A stretch of 64,000 nucleotides of DNA from assembly GCF_015674855.1 (NCBI RefSeq), contig NZ_JADMLG010000009.1, positions 273,541-337,540 on the forward strand. The letters are read 5' to 3'. This stretch comes from Nocardia bovistercoris (GTDB taxonomy: Bacteria; Actinomycetota; Actinomycetes; Mycobacteriales; Mycobacteriaceae). Position numbers and translations under genes: made by a program. Shown piece after piece: positions 50,946 to 59,564 of this stretch (positions within the stretch are counted from its first letter, which is position 1; every line of letters starts with the position of its first letter). Under the pieces are notes generated by a model. That model was given only the letters and a program-made list of their open reading frames with translations, was not told where the DNA came from and made no database searches.

Positions 50946-51908
50946 TCAGCGCGCGACGGCCTCCGAGGTCGACAGCCCGTGGCCGGAATCGGCTTCGGGA
51001 CGCCGCGGCGGGGCGGCGACCAAGGTCAGCAGGGTGGCTTCGGGGCGGCAACAGAAGCGGTAAGGAGCCCACGGCGAGGTGCCGAGACCGGCCGAGACGT
51101 GCAGTTGGGTGTGGTCTCCCCACTGCGAAGGGCCCTTCACCCGCGACTTGTCGATGCCGCAGTTGGTGACCAGCGCGCCGTAACCGGGCAGCACCAGCTG
51201 ACCGCCGTGGGTGTGGCCCGCCATGACGAGGTCGTAGCCGTCCTCGGCGAAGCGGTCGAGCACGCGGGGCTCGGGGGAGTGGGTGAGGCCGATGCGCAGA
51301 TCCGCCGCCGGGTTCGGTGCGCCCGCGACGGTGTCGTAGCGGTCACGCTGCAGGTGCGGATCGTCGACGCCCGCGGTCGCGATACGGATGCCCGACACCT
51401 CGAGGTCGCGGCGTACGTGCGTGAGGTCGAGCCAGCCGCGTTCGGTGAACGCCGCGCGCAGATCCTTCCACGGCAGCGGCGCGCCGTAGACCCGGCGGTG
51501 ATCCTTGTTGAAGTATTTGGCCGGGTTCTTCGGTACCGGCGCGAAGTAGTCGTTGCTGCCGAATACGAACAGGCCGGGGCGCGACAGCAGACCGCCGAGG
51601 GCCTGGACGACCGCGGGCACCGACCGCATGTGCGACAGGTTGTCACCGGTGTCGACGACCAGGTCGGGTTCGAGCCGGTCGAGTTCGCGCAGCCACTGCT
51701 GCTTGAGCTTCTGACCGGGCATCATGTGCAGGTCGCTGATGTGCAGCACCCGTAGGCTCGACGAGCCGGGCTGTAGCACCGGCATCGTGGCTTCACGCAG
51801 GATGAAGGCGTTGCGTTCGATCAGCGAGGCGTAGCCGACTCCGGCGACCGCGACTCCGGCGGCTCCCAGCACGGTTCTGCGGACGGCGGAGGTCGAGATT
51901 ACGGGCAT
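50946..51908 (-). CDS. Calcineurin-like metallophosphoesterase
   Basis: A 320-residue protein like Rv3683. An N-terminal hydrophobic helix (LGAAGVAVAGVGYASLI) may be a membrane anchor. The dimetal site motifs are all present: HISDLHMMPG, VVDTGDNLSH, FVFGSNDYFAP, and MAGHTHGGQL. In related bacteria these proteins cleave phosphodiesters of lipids or nucleotides; the substrate is unknown. The conserved order next to yqeY-ponA supports a cell-envelope link. ATG at 51908 gives the expected length. Confidence 0.92.
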   Translation of the reverse strand: MPVISTSAVRRTVLGAAGVAVAGVGYASLIERNAFILREATMPVLQPGSSSLRVLHISDLHMMPGQKLKQQWLRELDRLEPDLVVDTGDNLSHMRSVPAVVQALGGLLSRPGLFVFGSNDYFAPVPKNPAKYFNKDHRRVYGAPLPWKDLRAAFTERGWLDLTHVRRDLEVSGIRIATAGVDDPHLQRDRYDTVAGAPNPAADLRIGLTHSPEPRVLDRFAEDGYDLVMAGHTHGGQLVLPGYGALVTNCGIDKSRVKGPSQWGDHTQLHVSAGLGTSPWAPYRFCCRPEATLLTLVAAPPRRPEADSGHGLSTSEAVAR

Positions 51909-52041
51909 TTGCCCAGCATAGGTGAGCCCGGCCCGGATCGCTGGGTGTGATTGCGCACTGTGCGTTTCTTGCGCTGTACGACACCCGCCGACCGGGTAAA
52001 TGTGTGGGCCGCGCGTGGCCGATGCGATTACCGTTGGGCCC

Positions 52042-52506
52042 ATGTCGGAACTCAAAGCGAAATTGCGGACGGATATGACCGCCGCGATGAAGGCCAAGGA
52101 CACCTTGCGGCTTTCCACCCTGCGCATGCTGATCGCGGCGATCCAGACCGCCGAGGTCGCAGGCGCGCAGGCGCATGAACTCTCCGACGCCGAGGTCGTC
52201 TCCGTGTTGCAGAAGGAGGCGAAGAAGCGCGGCGAGTCGGCCGAGATCTACACCCAGGCGGGTCGGGGCGAACTCGCGGCGAACGAGCACGCCGAGGCCA
52301 GGATCATCGACGAATACCTGCCGACGCAGCTGACCGAGGCCGAGGTCGCCGATGTCGCCGACACCGCGATCGCGCAGGTCGCCGAGCAGATCGGCGAGCG
52401 GCCGGGGATGCGGCAGATGGGTCAGGTCATGAAGATCGCCACCGGATTGGCCGAGGGCAAGGCCGACGGTGCCCGGTTGTCGGCCGCGGTCAAGGCTCGA
52501 CTCTGA
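52042..52506 (+). CDS. GatB/YqeY family protein
   Basis: A 154-residue YqeY-type protein: MSELKAKLRTDMTAAMKAKD, then LSTLRMLIAAIQTAEV, ELSDAEVVSVLQKEAKKRGE, ARIIDEYLPTQLTEAEV and RPGMRQMGQVMKIATGLAEG. It resembles the helical C-terminal tail of GatB that recognises tRNA, but has no kinase part. Function unknown. Convergent with ponA, with a strong shared terminator between. Confidence 0.93.
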   Translation: MSELKAKLRTDMTAAMKAKDTLRLSTLRMLIAAIQTAEVAGAQAHELSDAEVVSVLQKEAKKRGESAEIYTQAGRGELAANEHAEARIIDEYLPTQLTEAEVADVADTAIAQVAEQIGERPGMRQMGQVMKIATGLAEGKADGARLSAAVKARL

Positions 52507-52520
52507 GCGGACGCGAACAC

Positions 52521-52561
52521 GAAACCGCCGCCTCCCCGATGAATCAGGAGGCGGCGGTTTC
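52521..52561. terminator. Bidirectional terminator between yqeY and ponA
   Basis: A perfect 15-bp stem, GAAACCGCCGCCTCC with GGAGGCGGCGGTTTC, around an 11-base loop. It sits between convergent genes and serves both. Confidence 0.92.
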
Positions 52562-52575
52562 GTTCGTCTGGCGGG

Positions 52576-54936
52576 CTAGCGTGGCCACCACGGTGGCAGT
52601 TGCAGTCCCGGTGGCACCGCGGGCGCCGGAGCGGGCGCTCCCGGTACGGGCGGACCAGGTGTCGGCGCGGCGCGCTGGGTGCCGTCGCTGATGTAGATCG
52701 TGATCACCGAGCCGGGGATGGCCGACCCGTTGGGCGCGCTGCTCATCACATTGCCCTTGGGCAGCGGACCTGCCCCGTTCACGGCCTGCACCTGGAAGCC
52801 CGCGCCGACCAGCGCCGCGGTGGCCTCACCCTGACCCATGCCGCTCACGTCGGGCACCTGCGCCTGATTCGAGCCGCGCACGTACTTGTCGTCCAGCGGC
52901 GGCAGCACCGGGGCCGGGAATCTGTCGACCACTGGTTTGATGGCGTTGAACCAGGTTCTGGCCGGTTCGTTGCCGCCGAACAGGTCGCCGCTGCCGCAGT
53001 TGCGCAGCGGGTAGGAGCAGATCTCGCCGGGGGTCGGGCTGTCGCCGTAGACGTAGGCGGCGCCCGCCAGCGCGTTGGTGAACCCGAAGAAGGCCGAGGA
53101 CCGGTGACTTTCCGTGGTGCCGGTCTTGCCCGCCAGCGGCCAGTGCCAGCCGGTCGCCGCCGCGGCGCCCGCCGCGGTGCCGCTGGTGTCGTCCTTGCTC
53201 ATGGCGTTGGCGAGTGTATTGGCCAGTCCGGGTTCGACGACCTGTTCGCACGCCTGCTGGGTCAGCGGGACCGGTTTGCCGTAGCGGTCGGTGACCTCCT
53301 TGATGGGCGTCGGCGGGCACCACCGTCCGCCGGAGGCGAGGGTCGCGGCGACGTTGGACAGTTCGAGCGGGTTGATGGCGACCGGGCCGAGGGTGAACGA
53401 GCCGAGGTTCTGTTCCTTCACCATATCGGCCAGGCTCTGGTTGCCGTGGCCGGAGCTGCCGGGTTCGGTGAACGAGCGCATGCCGAGGCGCACCGCCATG
53501 TCGACGGTCGGCGTGACGCCGACCGCCTGGATCAGTTTCACGAACGCCGTGTTGGGCGAGGTGGCCAGCGCCTCGGTGACCGACATCGGCGACTTGTACT
53601 TGCCCGCGTTCTCGACGCAGTACGTGGCGGGCGGGCAGCCGCGCGCGCCGCCGTTGCCGAGGCCCTTGGCGTCGAACCGGCCAGGCACATCGAGCTGGGC
53701 GTTGATGCCCATACCCTTCTCCATGGCCGCGGCGGTGGTGAAGATCTTGAACACCGAGCCCGCGCCGTCGCCGACCATCGAGTACGGCTGCGGTTGCACG
53801 GTCTCGTTGGCGTCGCGGTTGAGTCCGTAGTTGCGGCTGCTGCTCATTGCGACGAGCGGGTGGGAGTCCGCGCCGGGCGCGATGACCGACATGACCTGGG
53901 CAATGTCGTCGAGGTTCGGGTTGGCGGCTTCGCTGAGCGAGCGTTTCACCGAATCCTGGATGGCCGGGTCGAGGGTGGTCTTGATCAGGTAGCCGCCCTT
54001 GTTGATCTGTTCGCGGCTGATGCCCGCGTTGGCGAGGTACTGCAACGCGTAGTCGCAGAAGAACCCGCGGTCGTTGGCGGCGATGCAGCCGCGCGGCAGG
54101 CCCTTCGGCTCGGGGAGTACGCCGAGCGGTTCGGTCTTGGCCTTGCGGAATTCGTCGGCGCGCGCGGGGATGTTCTGGATCATGGTGTCCAGCACGGTGT
54201 TGCGGCGCGCGAGCACACCCTCGGTGTTGGTGTAGGGGTTGAGTTTGGAGCTGGACTGCACCATGCCCGCGAGCATCGCGGCCTGCGGCACGTTCAGGTC
54301 GGCGGCGTCGACGCCGAAGTAGGTCTGCGCGGCGTCCTGGATGCCGTAGGAGGAATTGCCGAACGGCACCAGGTTCAGGTACCGGGTGAGGATCTCTTCC
54401 TTGGTGAGCTCGCGGTCCAGCGTCAGCGCCATGCGGATCTCGCGGATCTTGCGCGCGGGGGTGGTCTCGATGGCGGCGCGGCGTTCGGCGTCGGTCTTGG
54501 CGACCACGAGCAGTTGGAAGTTCTTCACGTACTGCTGGTTCAGCGTCGAGGCGCCCTGCTGGACCTCGCCGCTGGTGGTGTTGGTGAGGAAGGCGCGCAT
54601 GGTGCCCTGCCAGTCGACACCGTCGTGCTCGATGAAGCGCCGGTCCTCGATCGAGATGATCGCCAGCTTCATGTTGTTGGAGATCTTGTCGCTCGGCACT
54701 TCGAATCTGCGCTGCTCGTAGAGCCACGCGATCGGCGCCCCGGTCGCGTCCACCATGGTCGACACGGCCGGGACCGTGCCCTCGACCAGCTCCGCGGACA
54801 CGTTGTCCACGGCGTCGGCCGCGCGGTTGGAGACGAACCCGAAACCACCAGCGAGCGGGAACAACAGACCGGCGACGAGCACGGAGGCCAACGCGCAGCT
54901 GCCTGCCAGCTTCGCGAGCGTATGTGTGATCGGCAC
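52576..54936 (-). CDS. ponA2: Bifunctional penicillin-binding protein (PonA2-like)
   Basis: A 786-residue class A PBP that polymerises and cross-links peptidoglycan. After one N-terminal span comes the GT51 glycosyltransferase (SIEDRRFIEHDGVDWQG with catalytic Glu97; QGASTLNQQYVKN). The transpeptidase has Ser394 in GAGSVFKIF, TSPNTAF and the KTGT motif at Lys604. A single PASTA domain (ARPGQAQV-like, here QAQVPDVSGMGQGEATAAL) and a Pro-rich tail end it, matching PonA2 of mycobacteria. The GTG at 54936 was preferred to 54975 because the upstream codons look non-coding. Divergent from whiB. Confidence 0.93.
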   Translation of the reverse strand: MPITHTLAKLAGSCALASVLVAGLLFPLAGGFGFVSNRAADAVDNVSAELVEGTVPAVSTMVDATGAPIAWLYEQRRFEVPSDKISNNMKLAIISIEDRRFIEHDGVDWQGTMRAFLTNTTSGEVQQGASTLNQQYVKNFQLLVVAKTDAERRAAIETTPARKIREIRMALTLDRELTKEEILTRYLNLVPFGNSSYGIQDAAQTYFGVDAADLNVPQAAMLAGMVQSSSKLNPYTNTEGVLARRNTVLDTMIQNIPARADEFRKAKTEPLGVLPEPKGLPRGCIAANDRGFFCDYALQYLANAGISREQINKGGYLIKTTLDPAIQDSVKRSLSEAANPNLDDIAQVMSVIAPGADSHPLVAMSSSRNYGLNRDANETVQPQPYSMVGDGAGSVFKIFTTAAAMEKGMGINAQLDVPGRFDAKGLGNGGARGCPPATYCVENAGKYKSPMSVTEALATSPNTAFVKLIQAVGVTPTVDMAVRLGMRSFTEPGSSGHGNQSLADMVKEQNLGSFTLGPVAINPLELSNVAATLASGGRWCPPTPIKEVTDRYGKPVPLTQQACEQVVEPGLANTLANAMSKDDTSGTAAGAAAATGWHWPLAGKTGTTESHRSSAFFGFTNALAGAAYVYGDSPTPGEICSYPLRNCGSGDLFGGNEPARTWFNAIKPVVDRFPAPVLPPLDDKYVRGSNQAQVPDVSGMGQGEATAALVGAGFQVQAVNGAGPLPKGNVMSSAPNGSAIPGSVITIYISDGTQRAAPTPGPPVPGAPAPAPAVPPGLQLPPWWPR

Positions 54937-55308
54937 GCCTGTCAGAGTACGGGGTGCGGCCGTCACTGTTCGCACGAGTGTTTCTCCGTCGGCGCGGGTT
55001 GCCGGGGATAGCTGGTGGGTATGGGCGTGTCGCGCGTAATGGGGTGGCGTGTCGGGGATGTGGCGGCGCTCAGGTCGAGGCGACCGGCCGGTTCTCTATA
55101 GGTATCGCATGGACGGACGTACCAATAATTCTCGAGACGGTCTTGCGCAGAGCCCATACCTTTACCTAGATTGAGAACCCAGTGTGATAGAGCTAACACT
55201 CAAAGTGGAATGTGGTGCAGTTCGCAGCGGGGTTCGGGTTGCTGCTGGCTGTTACGCGATTCTGGAGCGCCGTTGACCCGGTGTTCGGACTGCAAAGGGG
55301 CACACCAA
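54937..55308. other. Divergent ponA2-whiB control region
   Basis: 372 bases with both promoters. It contains a Crp-type site at 55183-55198 (listed) and a less GC-rich tract around 55100-55180. The longer frames here are not convincing. Confidence 0.6.
55183..55198. promoter_or_regulatory. Candidate Crp binding site upstream of whiB
   Basis: TGTGA-TAGAGC-TAACA matches 9 of 10 positions of the mycobacterial Crp consensus TGTGA-N6-TCACA. It lies 111 bases upstream of the whiB start. The crp gene is 4 kb away in the window. In M. tuberculosis, Crp controls whiB1; control of this gene is inferred. Confidence 0.6.
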
Positions 55309-55632
55309 ATGCATATGACAACCCCCATCGCTCGATTGGACGTGGAGCAGGCCGAAGCGCGAATCGCCTGGGTAGCCCAGGCCCGATGCAAGGAAGTGGA
55401 TCCCGATCAGCTGTTCGTTCGTGGCGCGGCGCAGCGTAAGGCGGCGACGATCTGCAGGCACTGTCCGGTGCTGATGCAGTGCGGCGCCGACGCACTCGAC
55501 AATCGGGTCGAGTTCGGAGTGTGGGGCGGGATGACCGAGCGGCAGCGGCGTGCGCTGCTGAAACAGCATCCCGAGGTGACGTCGTGGGCCGACTTCTTCC
55601 AGGCCCAACGCCAACATCAGATCGCGATGTGA
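55309..55632 (+). CDS. whiB4: WhiB-family iron-sulfur regulator (WhiB4-like)
   Basis: A 107-residue WhiB protein. The four cluster Cys are at 27, 49, 52 and 58 (QARCKEV; ICRHCPVLMQC), and the GVWGG turn plus the basic tail (TERQRRALLKQHPEVTSW) follow. In mycobacteria WhiB4 is a redox sensor that condenses DNA and represses oxidative-stress genes. The sequence and the neighbours (ponA2, ArsA-like pair) identify it as this member. The ATG at 55309 has AAAGGGG eight bases before it; a Met at 55315 is also possible. Confidence 0.93.
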   Translation: MHMTTPIARLDVEQAEARIAWVAQARCKEVDPDQLFVRGAAQRKAATICRHCPVLMQCGADALDNRVEFGVWGGMTERQRRALLKQHPEVTSWADFFQAQRQHQIAM

Positions 55633-55716
55633 GGACCGAGGGCGTGGCGCCGAGCCCGGCGGTCGCGGGCTCGGAGTCGTTTCGCGACGATAGCGAGAGC
55701 GCCTGAAATGTTCGGA

Positions 55717-56847
55717 TCAGGCGGACGCGGCGGAGTTGGTCAATTGATCACCTACGGCGCGCAACGCTTCCAGATCCGACACCTCGAACGGCAGCGCGGT
55801 CACCGCGACGATCGGCACCCTCGGGTGGGCGCCGGTGAAGCGGTGCAGCAGATGTTGCTCGCGCCTGGCCGTCGATACCCGCTGGGCGTGCACCCGCAAC
55901 GCGGCCGCCGCCACCGGATCGGAATCCGCGAGCTGCTCGGCCGCGGTCAGCGCCCGCTCAGGGGGTAGGGCGCTGAGGGCGGGATGGGTCCGGTTCAGCA
56001 CGAGTCCGGCCAGCGGCATCCGCTCGGTGGACAGCCGGTCGACGAAGAAGGACGCCTCGCGCAGCGCGTCGGGCTCCGGCGCGGCGATCACCAGGAAATG
56101 CGTCCCCGGCTTGGACAGCATCGCGTACGTGCGCTCCGCGCGGTCCTGGAACCCGCCGAACAGCGACTCGAGCGATTGCAGGAACGTCGACGCGTCCTTG
56201 AGCATCTGGCCGCCGACGATCGTCGACACCCCGCGCATCGCCAGGCTCATCGCGCCGGTAACGAACCGGCCGACACCGCGACCCGGCGCCATGATCAGGC
56301 GAATCATCTTGCCGTTGAGAAAGTTCCCCAGCCTTTTCGGCGCGTCGAGGAAGTCGAGCGCGTTGCGCGAGGGCGGGGTGTCGACCACGATCAGATCCCA
56401 TTCGCGCCGCCCGGCCAGCTGCCCCAACTTCTCCATCGCCATGTACTCCTGGGTACCGCCGAAGGAGGAGGCGACCGTCTGATAGATCGGATTGGCGAAG
56501 ATCTGCTCGGCCTTCTCCGGGCTGGTGTGCTCGAGCACCATCTCGTCGAAGGTGCGCCGCATGTTCAGCATCATCGCGAACAATTCGCCCCGCACCTCAG
56601 GACCGAGGTCGACCCGTTGCGGGCTGTTGTCCAGATCCGCCACCCCGAGTGACTGGGCCAGCCTGCGCGCCGGGTCGATGGTGAGCACGACCACCTTGCG
56701 CCCCCGCTCGGCGGCCCGCAGCGCGATGGCCGCCGCCGTGGTGGTCTTGCCGACCCCGCCCGAGCCGCAGCAGACCACGACGCGCGCCGAACGGTCCGCG
56801 ATGATGGCGGAGATGTCTAGGTGCGCGGCGCCCGCCGACGTGGTCAT
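55717..56847 (-). CDS. ArsA-like ATPase 2 (Rv3680 type)
   Basis: A 376-residue P-loop ATPase of the ArsA/Get3 group. The deviant Walker A is CCGSGGVGKTTTAAAIAL near 28-36, the switch includes TIDPARRLAQSLGV, and WDLIVVDTPPSRNALDFLD is Walker B. It overlaps the stop of the companion ATPase by an ATGA. In mycobacteria the pair forms a complex used for resistance to glycerol-related and membrane stress; the client cargo is uncertain. No Get3 zinc CxxC is evident. Confidence 0.93.
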   Translation of the reverse strand: MTTSAGAAHLDISAIIADRSARVVVCCGSGGVGKTTTAAAIALRAAERGRKVVVLTIDPARRLAQSLGVADLDNSPQRVDLGPEVRGELFAMMLNMRRTFDEMVLEHTSPEKAEQIFANPIYQTVASSFGGTQEYMAMEKLGQLAGRREWDLIVVDTPPSRNALDFLDAPKRLGNFLNGKMIRLIMAPGRGVGRFVTGAMSLAMRGVSTIVGGQMLKDASTFLQSLESLFGGFQDRAERTYAMLSKPGTHFLVIAAPEPDALREASFFVDRLSTERMPLAGLVLNRTHPALSALPPERALTAAEQLADSDPVAAAALRVHAQRVSTARREQHLLHRFTGAHPRVPIVAVTALPFEVSDLEALRAVGDQLTNSAASA

Positions 56848-57884
56848 CAGCGGACTCCCTGCGCGCTCAGATGTTCGGCCAACTCGTAGAGCCCACCCAG
56901 GTCGATGCCGTCGGGCAGCGCGGGCAGATACAGCTGGGACACGTCGACCCGCTTGAGCTCCGCGGCGCTCGCGTCCTGGGCGCGCAGCGTCGCGGCGTGT
57001 TCCACGTTCTCGGTGACCAGGCCGTCGAAGTCCGCGTCGGACAGGGTGATTCCGGCCTCGGCGAAGCCCGCCCGCAACGCTTCGGCATCGATGTCGCCGT
57101 CGGCCGCGCGTTCCCGGATCTCGGTGGGCAGGAAACCCTCGTTGGCGCGATTGACGATGACGGTGCCGATGCGCAGGTCGTTGGCGGTGAGTTCGGCCAC
57201 AGCGTCGGCGGTCTCCTGCACCGGCAGCGCCTCGAGCAGGGTGACCAGGTGGATCAGCGTCTGATCGGAGTGCAGCAGCCGCGAAACCCCGTCGGCCTGC
57301 GAGGCGATCGGCCCGCCCTTGGCGATCTCGCCCATGGCCTGGGTGACGTCGAGGAAGCCCGCGATGCGACCGGTCGGCGGCGAATCCACCACCACCTCGT
57401 CGTACACCCGCTCGCCCGAATGGTCGACGCGGACCGCGCACTCCTTGATCTTGCCGGTCACGATGACATCGCGCAGGCCGGGCGCGATGGTGGTGACGAA
57501 TTCGATCGCGCCCATCCTGCGCATGGCGCGACCCGCGAAACCGAGGTTGTAGAACATGTCGAGGTACTCGAGGAACGCGTGCTCGATGTCGAGGGCGAGT
57601 GCGACCACCTCGCCGCCGCCGTCCGCGGCCGCGATCTTGGTCTCGGTCGGCGGCAGCGGCGACCGGTCGAACAGTTGCGCGATCGACTGCCTGCTCTCCA
57701 CCTCGACCAACAGCACCCGCCGCCCGCCCGCCGCGAGCGCGAGCGCCAATGCCGCGGCGACGGTGGACTTTCCGGTGCCGCCCTTGCCCGAGACGAAATG
57801 TAATCGGGCGCGTTCGGCGCGCTCGGGCCAGCCCGACTCCGGCCCCGGCTCCGCCGAAATGGGCGCTGCTGTTGGTACTCCCAC
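56847..57884 (-). CDS. ArsA-like ATPase 1 (Rv3679 type)
   Basis: A 345-residue partner of ArsA-like ATPase 2. Walker A is FVSGKGGTGKSTVAAALALA near 31-40; VYDEVVVDSPPTGRIAGFLD is Walker B. The C-terminal half is more divergent than in the partner. The GTG at 57884 is inferred from the family N-terminus; the TTATAGG 12 bases before could be a promoter if the mRNA is leaderless. The two genes form a conserved operon in Mycobacteriales, transcribed opposite to whiB4. Confidence 0.93.
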   Translation of the reverse strand: MGVPTAAPISAEPGPESGWPERAERARLHFVSGKGGTGKSTVAAALALALAAGGRRVLLVEVESRQSIAQLFDRSPLPPTETKIAAADGGGEVVALALDIEHAFLEYLDMFYNLGFAGRAMRRMGAIEFVTTIAPGLRDVIVTGKIKECAVRVDHSGERVYDEVVVDSPPTGRIAGFLDVTQAMGEIAKGGPIASQADGVSRLLHSDQTLIHLVTLLEALPVQETADAVAELTANDLRIGTVIVNRANEGFLPTEIRERAADGDIDAEALRAGFAEAGITLSDADFDGLVTENVEHAATLRAQDASAAELKRVDVSQLYLPALPDGIDLGGLYELAEHLSAQGVR

Positions 57885-58039
57885 GCTCGCGAGCCTATAA
57901 CTCGCCGGGAACCCGCGTCCGAGGGATACGGTTAGCGCCGCGTTTCCGCGCATTCTGTACCAGACAGCCCGACCACGCGCGGTGTGACGAGTCACGCTCC
58001 GATGATTTCGCGGGCACGCGGCAGACTACGCTCCTTGGC

Positions 58040-58204
58040 ATGAGCGATTTGACCCTGTGGGAGTACGCGACCGTGCCCTTGTTGACGCACGCGACCAAGC
58101 AGATCCTCGATCAGTGGGGGGCCGACGGCTGGGAACTGGTGAACGTGCTGCCCGGCCCCACCGGTGAGCAGCACGTCGCCTACCTGAAGCGGCCGCGGCA
58201 GTGA
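58040..58204 (+). CDS. DUF4177 small protein
   Basis: A 54-residue protein like Rv3678A. The motif EYATVPLLTHATKQILDQWG, ADGWELVNVLPG and HVAYLKR is the whole DUF4177 domain. The ATG at 58040 is 12 bases after a CTCC; the stop overlaps the RidA start (GTGA at 58201), so translation is coupled. Function unknown; it may serve the RidA protein. Confidence 0.9.
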   Translation: MSDLTLWEYATVPLLTHATKQILDQWGADGWELVNVLPGPTGEQHVAYLKRPRQ

Positions 58205-58674
58205 GCGTTGAGGTCGGCGCCGACTGGCGGCGGAACCTGGAGCAACTCGGCCTCACGGTCCCCGCCGTCACGCCGCCGGTCGCCGCCTATGTGCCCGCGG
58301 TGCGCACCGGGTCGCTGGTCTACACCTCGGGCCAGCTGCCGTTCGTGGACGGGCGGCTCACGGTCACGGGCAAGGTCGGCGCCGAAGTCACCCTCGAGCA
58401 AGCCGCCGAGGCGGCCCGCCTGTGCGCGCTCAACGCGCTGGCCGCGGTACACGACCTGGTCGGCCTCGACGCCGTGGTCAGGATCGTGAAGGTGGTCGGA
58501 TTCGTCGCGTCCGCGCCCGGATTCTGCGATCAGCCGCTGGTCGTCAACGGCGCCTCGGAATTCCTCGGCGCCGTGTTCGGAGCCGCGGGCGCGCACGCGC
58601 GTTCGGCGGTCGGGGTGTCCGAGTTGCCCAAGAACACCCCGGTGGAAGTCGAGCTCATCGCCGAGGTCCGCTAG
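58201..58674 (+). CDS. RidA-family protein
   Basis: A 157-residue member of the RidA/YjgF/UK114 group (Rv3678c type). RidA proteins hydrolyse reactive imines and enamines. The fold markers are VYTSGQLPFVDGRLTVTGKV, EAARLCALNALAAVHDLVGL and ELPKNTPVEVELIAEV. The otherwise conserved substrate Arg near the C-terminus (in RVEIE) is not obvious here, so activity may differ. It overlaps the DUF4177 gene and is followed by the MBL gene after 43 bases. Confidence 0.92.
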   Translation: MSVEVGADWRRNLEQLGLTVPAVTPPVAAYVPAVRTGSLVYTSGQLPFVDGRLTVTGKVGAEVTLEQAAEAARLCALNALAAVHDLVGLDAVVRIVKVVGFVASAPGFCDQPLVVNGASEFLGAVFGAAGAHARSAVGVSELPKNTPVEVELIAEVR

Positions 58675-58717
58675 ACACGTTGGTGGACAACGTTTCCCGA
58701 TCGGATGGGAGATCCCG

Positions 58718-59509
58718 ATGACACTGACTCATCCCGCCTACGGACAGGTGCGCCAGGTCACCCCGACCGCGGCGGTCCTGCTCGCCGACAATCCCGGCCA
58801 GATGACGCTCGACGGCACCAACACCTGGATACTCGGCGGCCCGGACGCCGCGGAGTACGTGGTCATCGATCCCGGCCCGCAGGACCACGCGCACGGCGCG
58901 GCCATCGCCGAAGCCACCGGCGGCCGCATCGCGCTCACCCTGATCACCCATCACCACCACGATCACACCGGCGGCATCGACCGGCTGGTCGAGCTCACGG
59001 GCACCGCGGTGCGCGCGGCGGATCCGGCCCATCAGCGGGCCTCGGAGTCGCTGTTGCGCGACGGCGAGGTGATCGAGGCGGCCGGGCTGTCCATCGAGGT
59101 GCTCGCCACGCCGGGCCACACCGGCGACTCGCTCAGTTTCGTCCTCGACGACGCGGTGCTGACCGGTGACACCATCCTCGGCAGCGGCACCACCGTCCTC
59201 GAAGCCCGCGACGGCGCTCTCGCCGACTACCTCGCCTCGCTGGACAAACTTGTCGCGTCGGGCAGGGGCAAAGCGCTGCTGCCCGCGCACGGACCCGATC
59301 ATGCCGATCTGGGTCCCGTCGCCGAGTACTACATCGCGCACCGGCGCGAACGTCTTGACCAGGTGCGTGCCGCGCTGTCCCAGCTCGGCGAGCGTGCCGA
59401 GCCGATGGACGTGGTGCGCGTGGTCTACGCCGATGTGGACCAGCGACTGTGGCCCGCCGCGCTCAGTTCGGTGCGAGCCCAACTGGAGTACCTGCACACC
59501 CACGGGTGA
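58718..59509 (+). CDS. Metallo-beta-lactamase-fold hydrolase
   Basis: A 263-residue MBL-fold protein (Rv3677c type), close to human LACTB2. The metal motif THHHHDH is at 77-83, followed by ATPGHTGDS and VLTGDTILG for the rest of the dinuclear site. LACTB2-like enzymes cleave RNA or thioesters; the substrate is not shown. The ATG at 58718 has GGGAG upstream. It ends a three-gene unit with DUF4177 and RidA. Confidence 0.92.
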   Translation: MTLTHPAYGQVRQVTPTAAVLLADNPGQMTLDGTNTWILGGPDAAEYVVIDPGPQDHAHGAAIAEATGGRIALTLITHHHHDHTGGIDRLVELTGTAVRAADPAHQRASESLLRDGEVIEAAGLSIEVLATPGHTGDSLSFVLDDAVLTGDTILGSGTTVLEARDGALADYLASLDKLVASGRGKALLPAHGPDHADLGPVAEYYIAHRRERLDQVRAALSQLGERAEPMDVVRVVYADVDQRLWPAALSSVRAQLEYLHTHG

Positions 59510-59522
59510 GATAACCGCGAAT

Positions 59523-59553
59523 CCCGCCGCCCGGCGTCGTACCGGGCGGCGGG
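59523..59553. terminator. Bidirectional terminator between MBL and crp
   Basis: A perfect 12-bp stem CCCGCCGCCCGG with CCGGGCGGCGGG around a 7-base loop, placed between convergent genes. Confidence 0.9.
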
Positions 59554-59564
59554 TCACATCTCGG

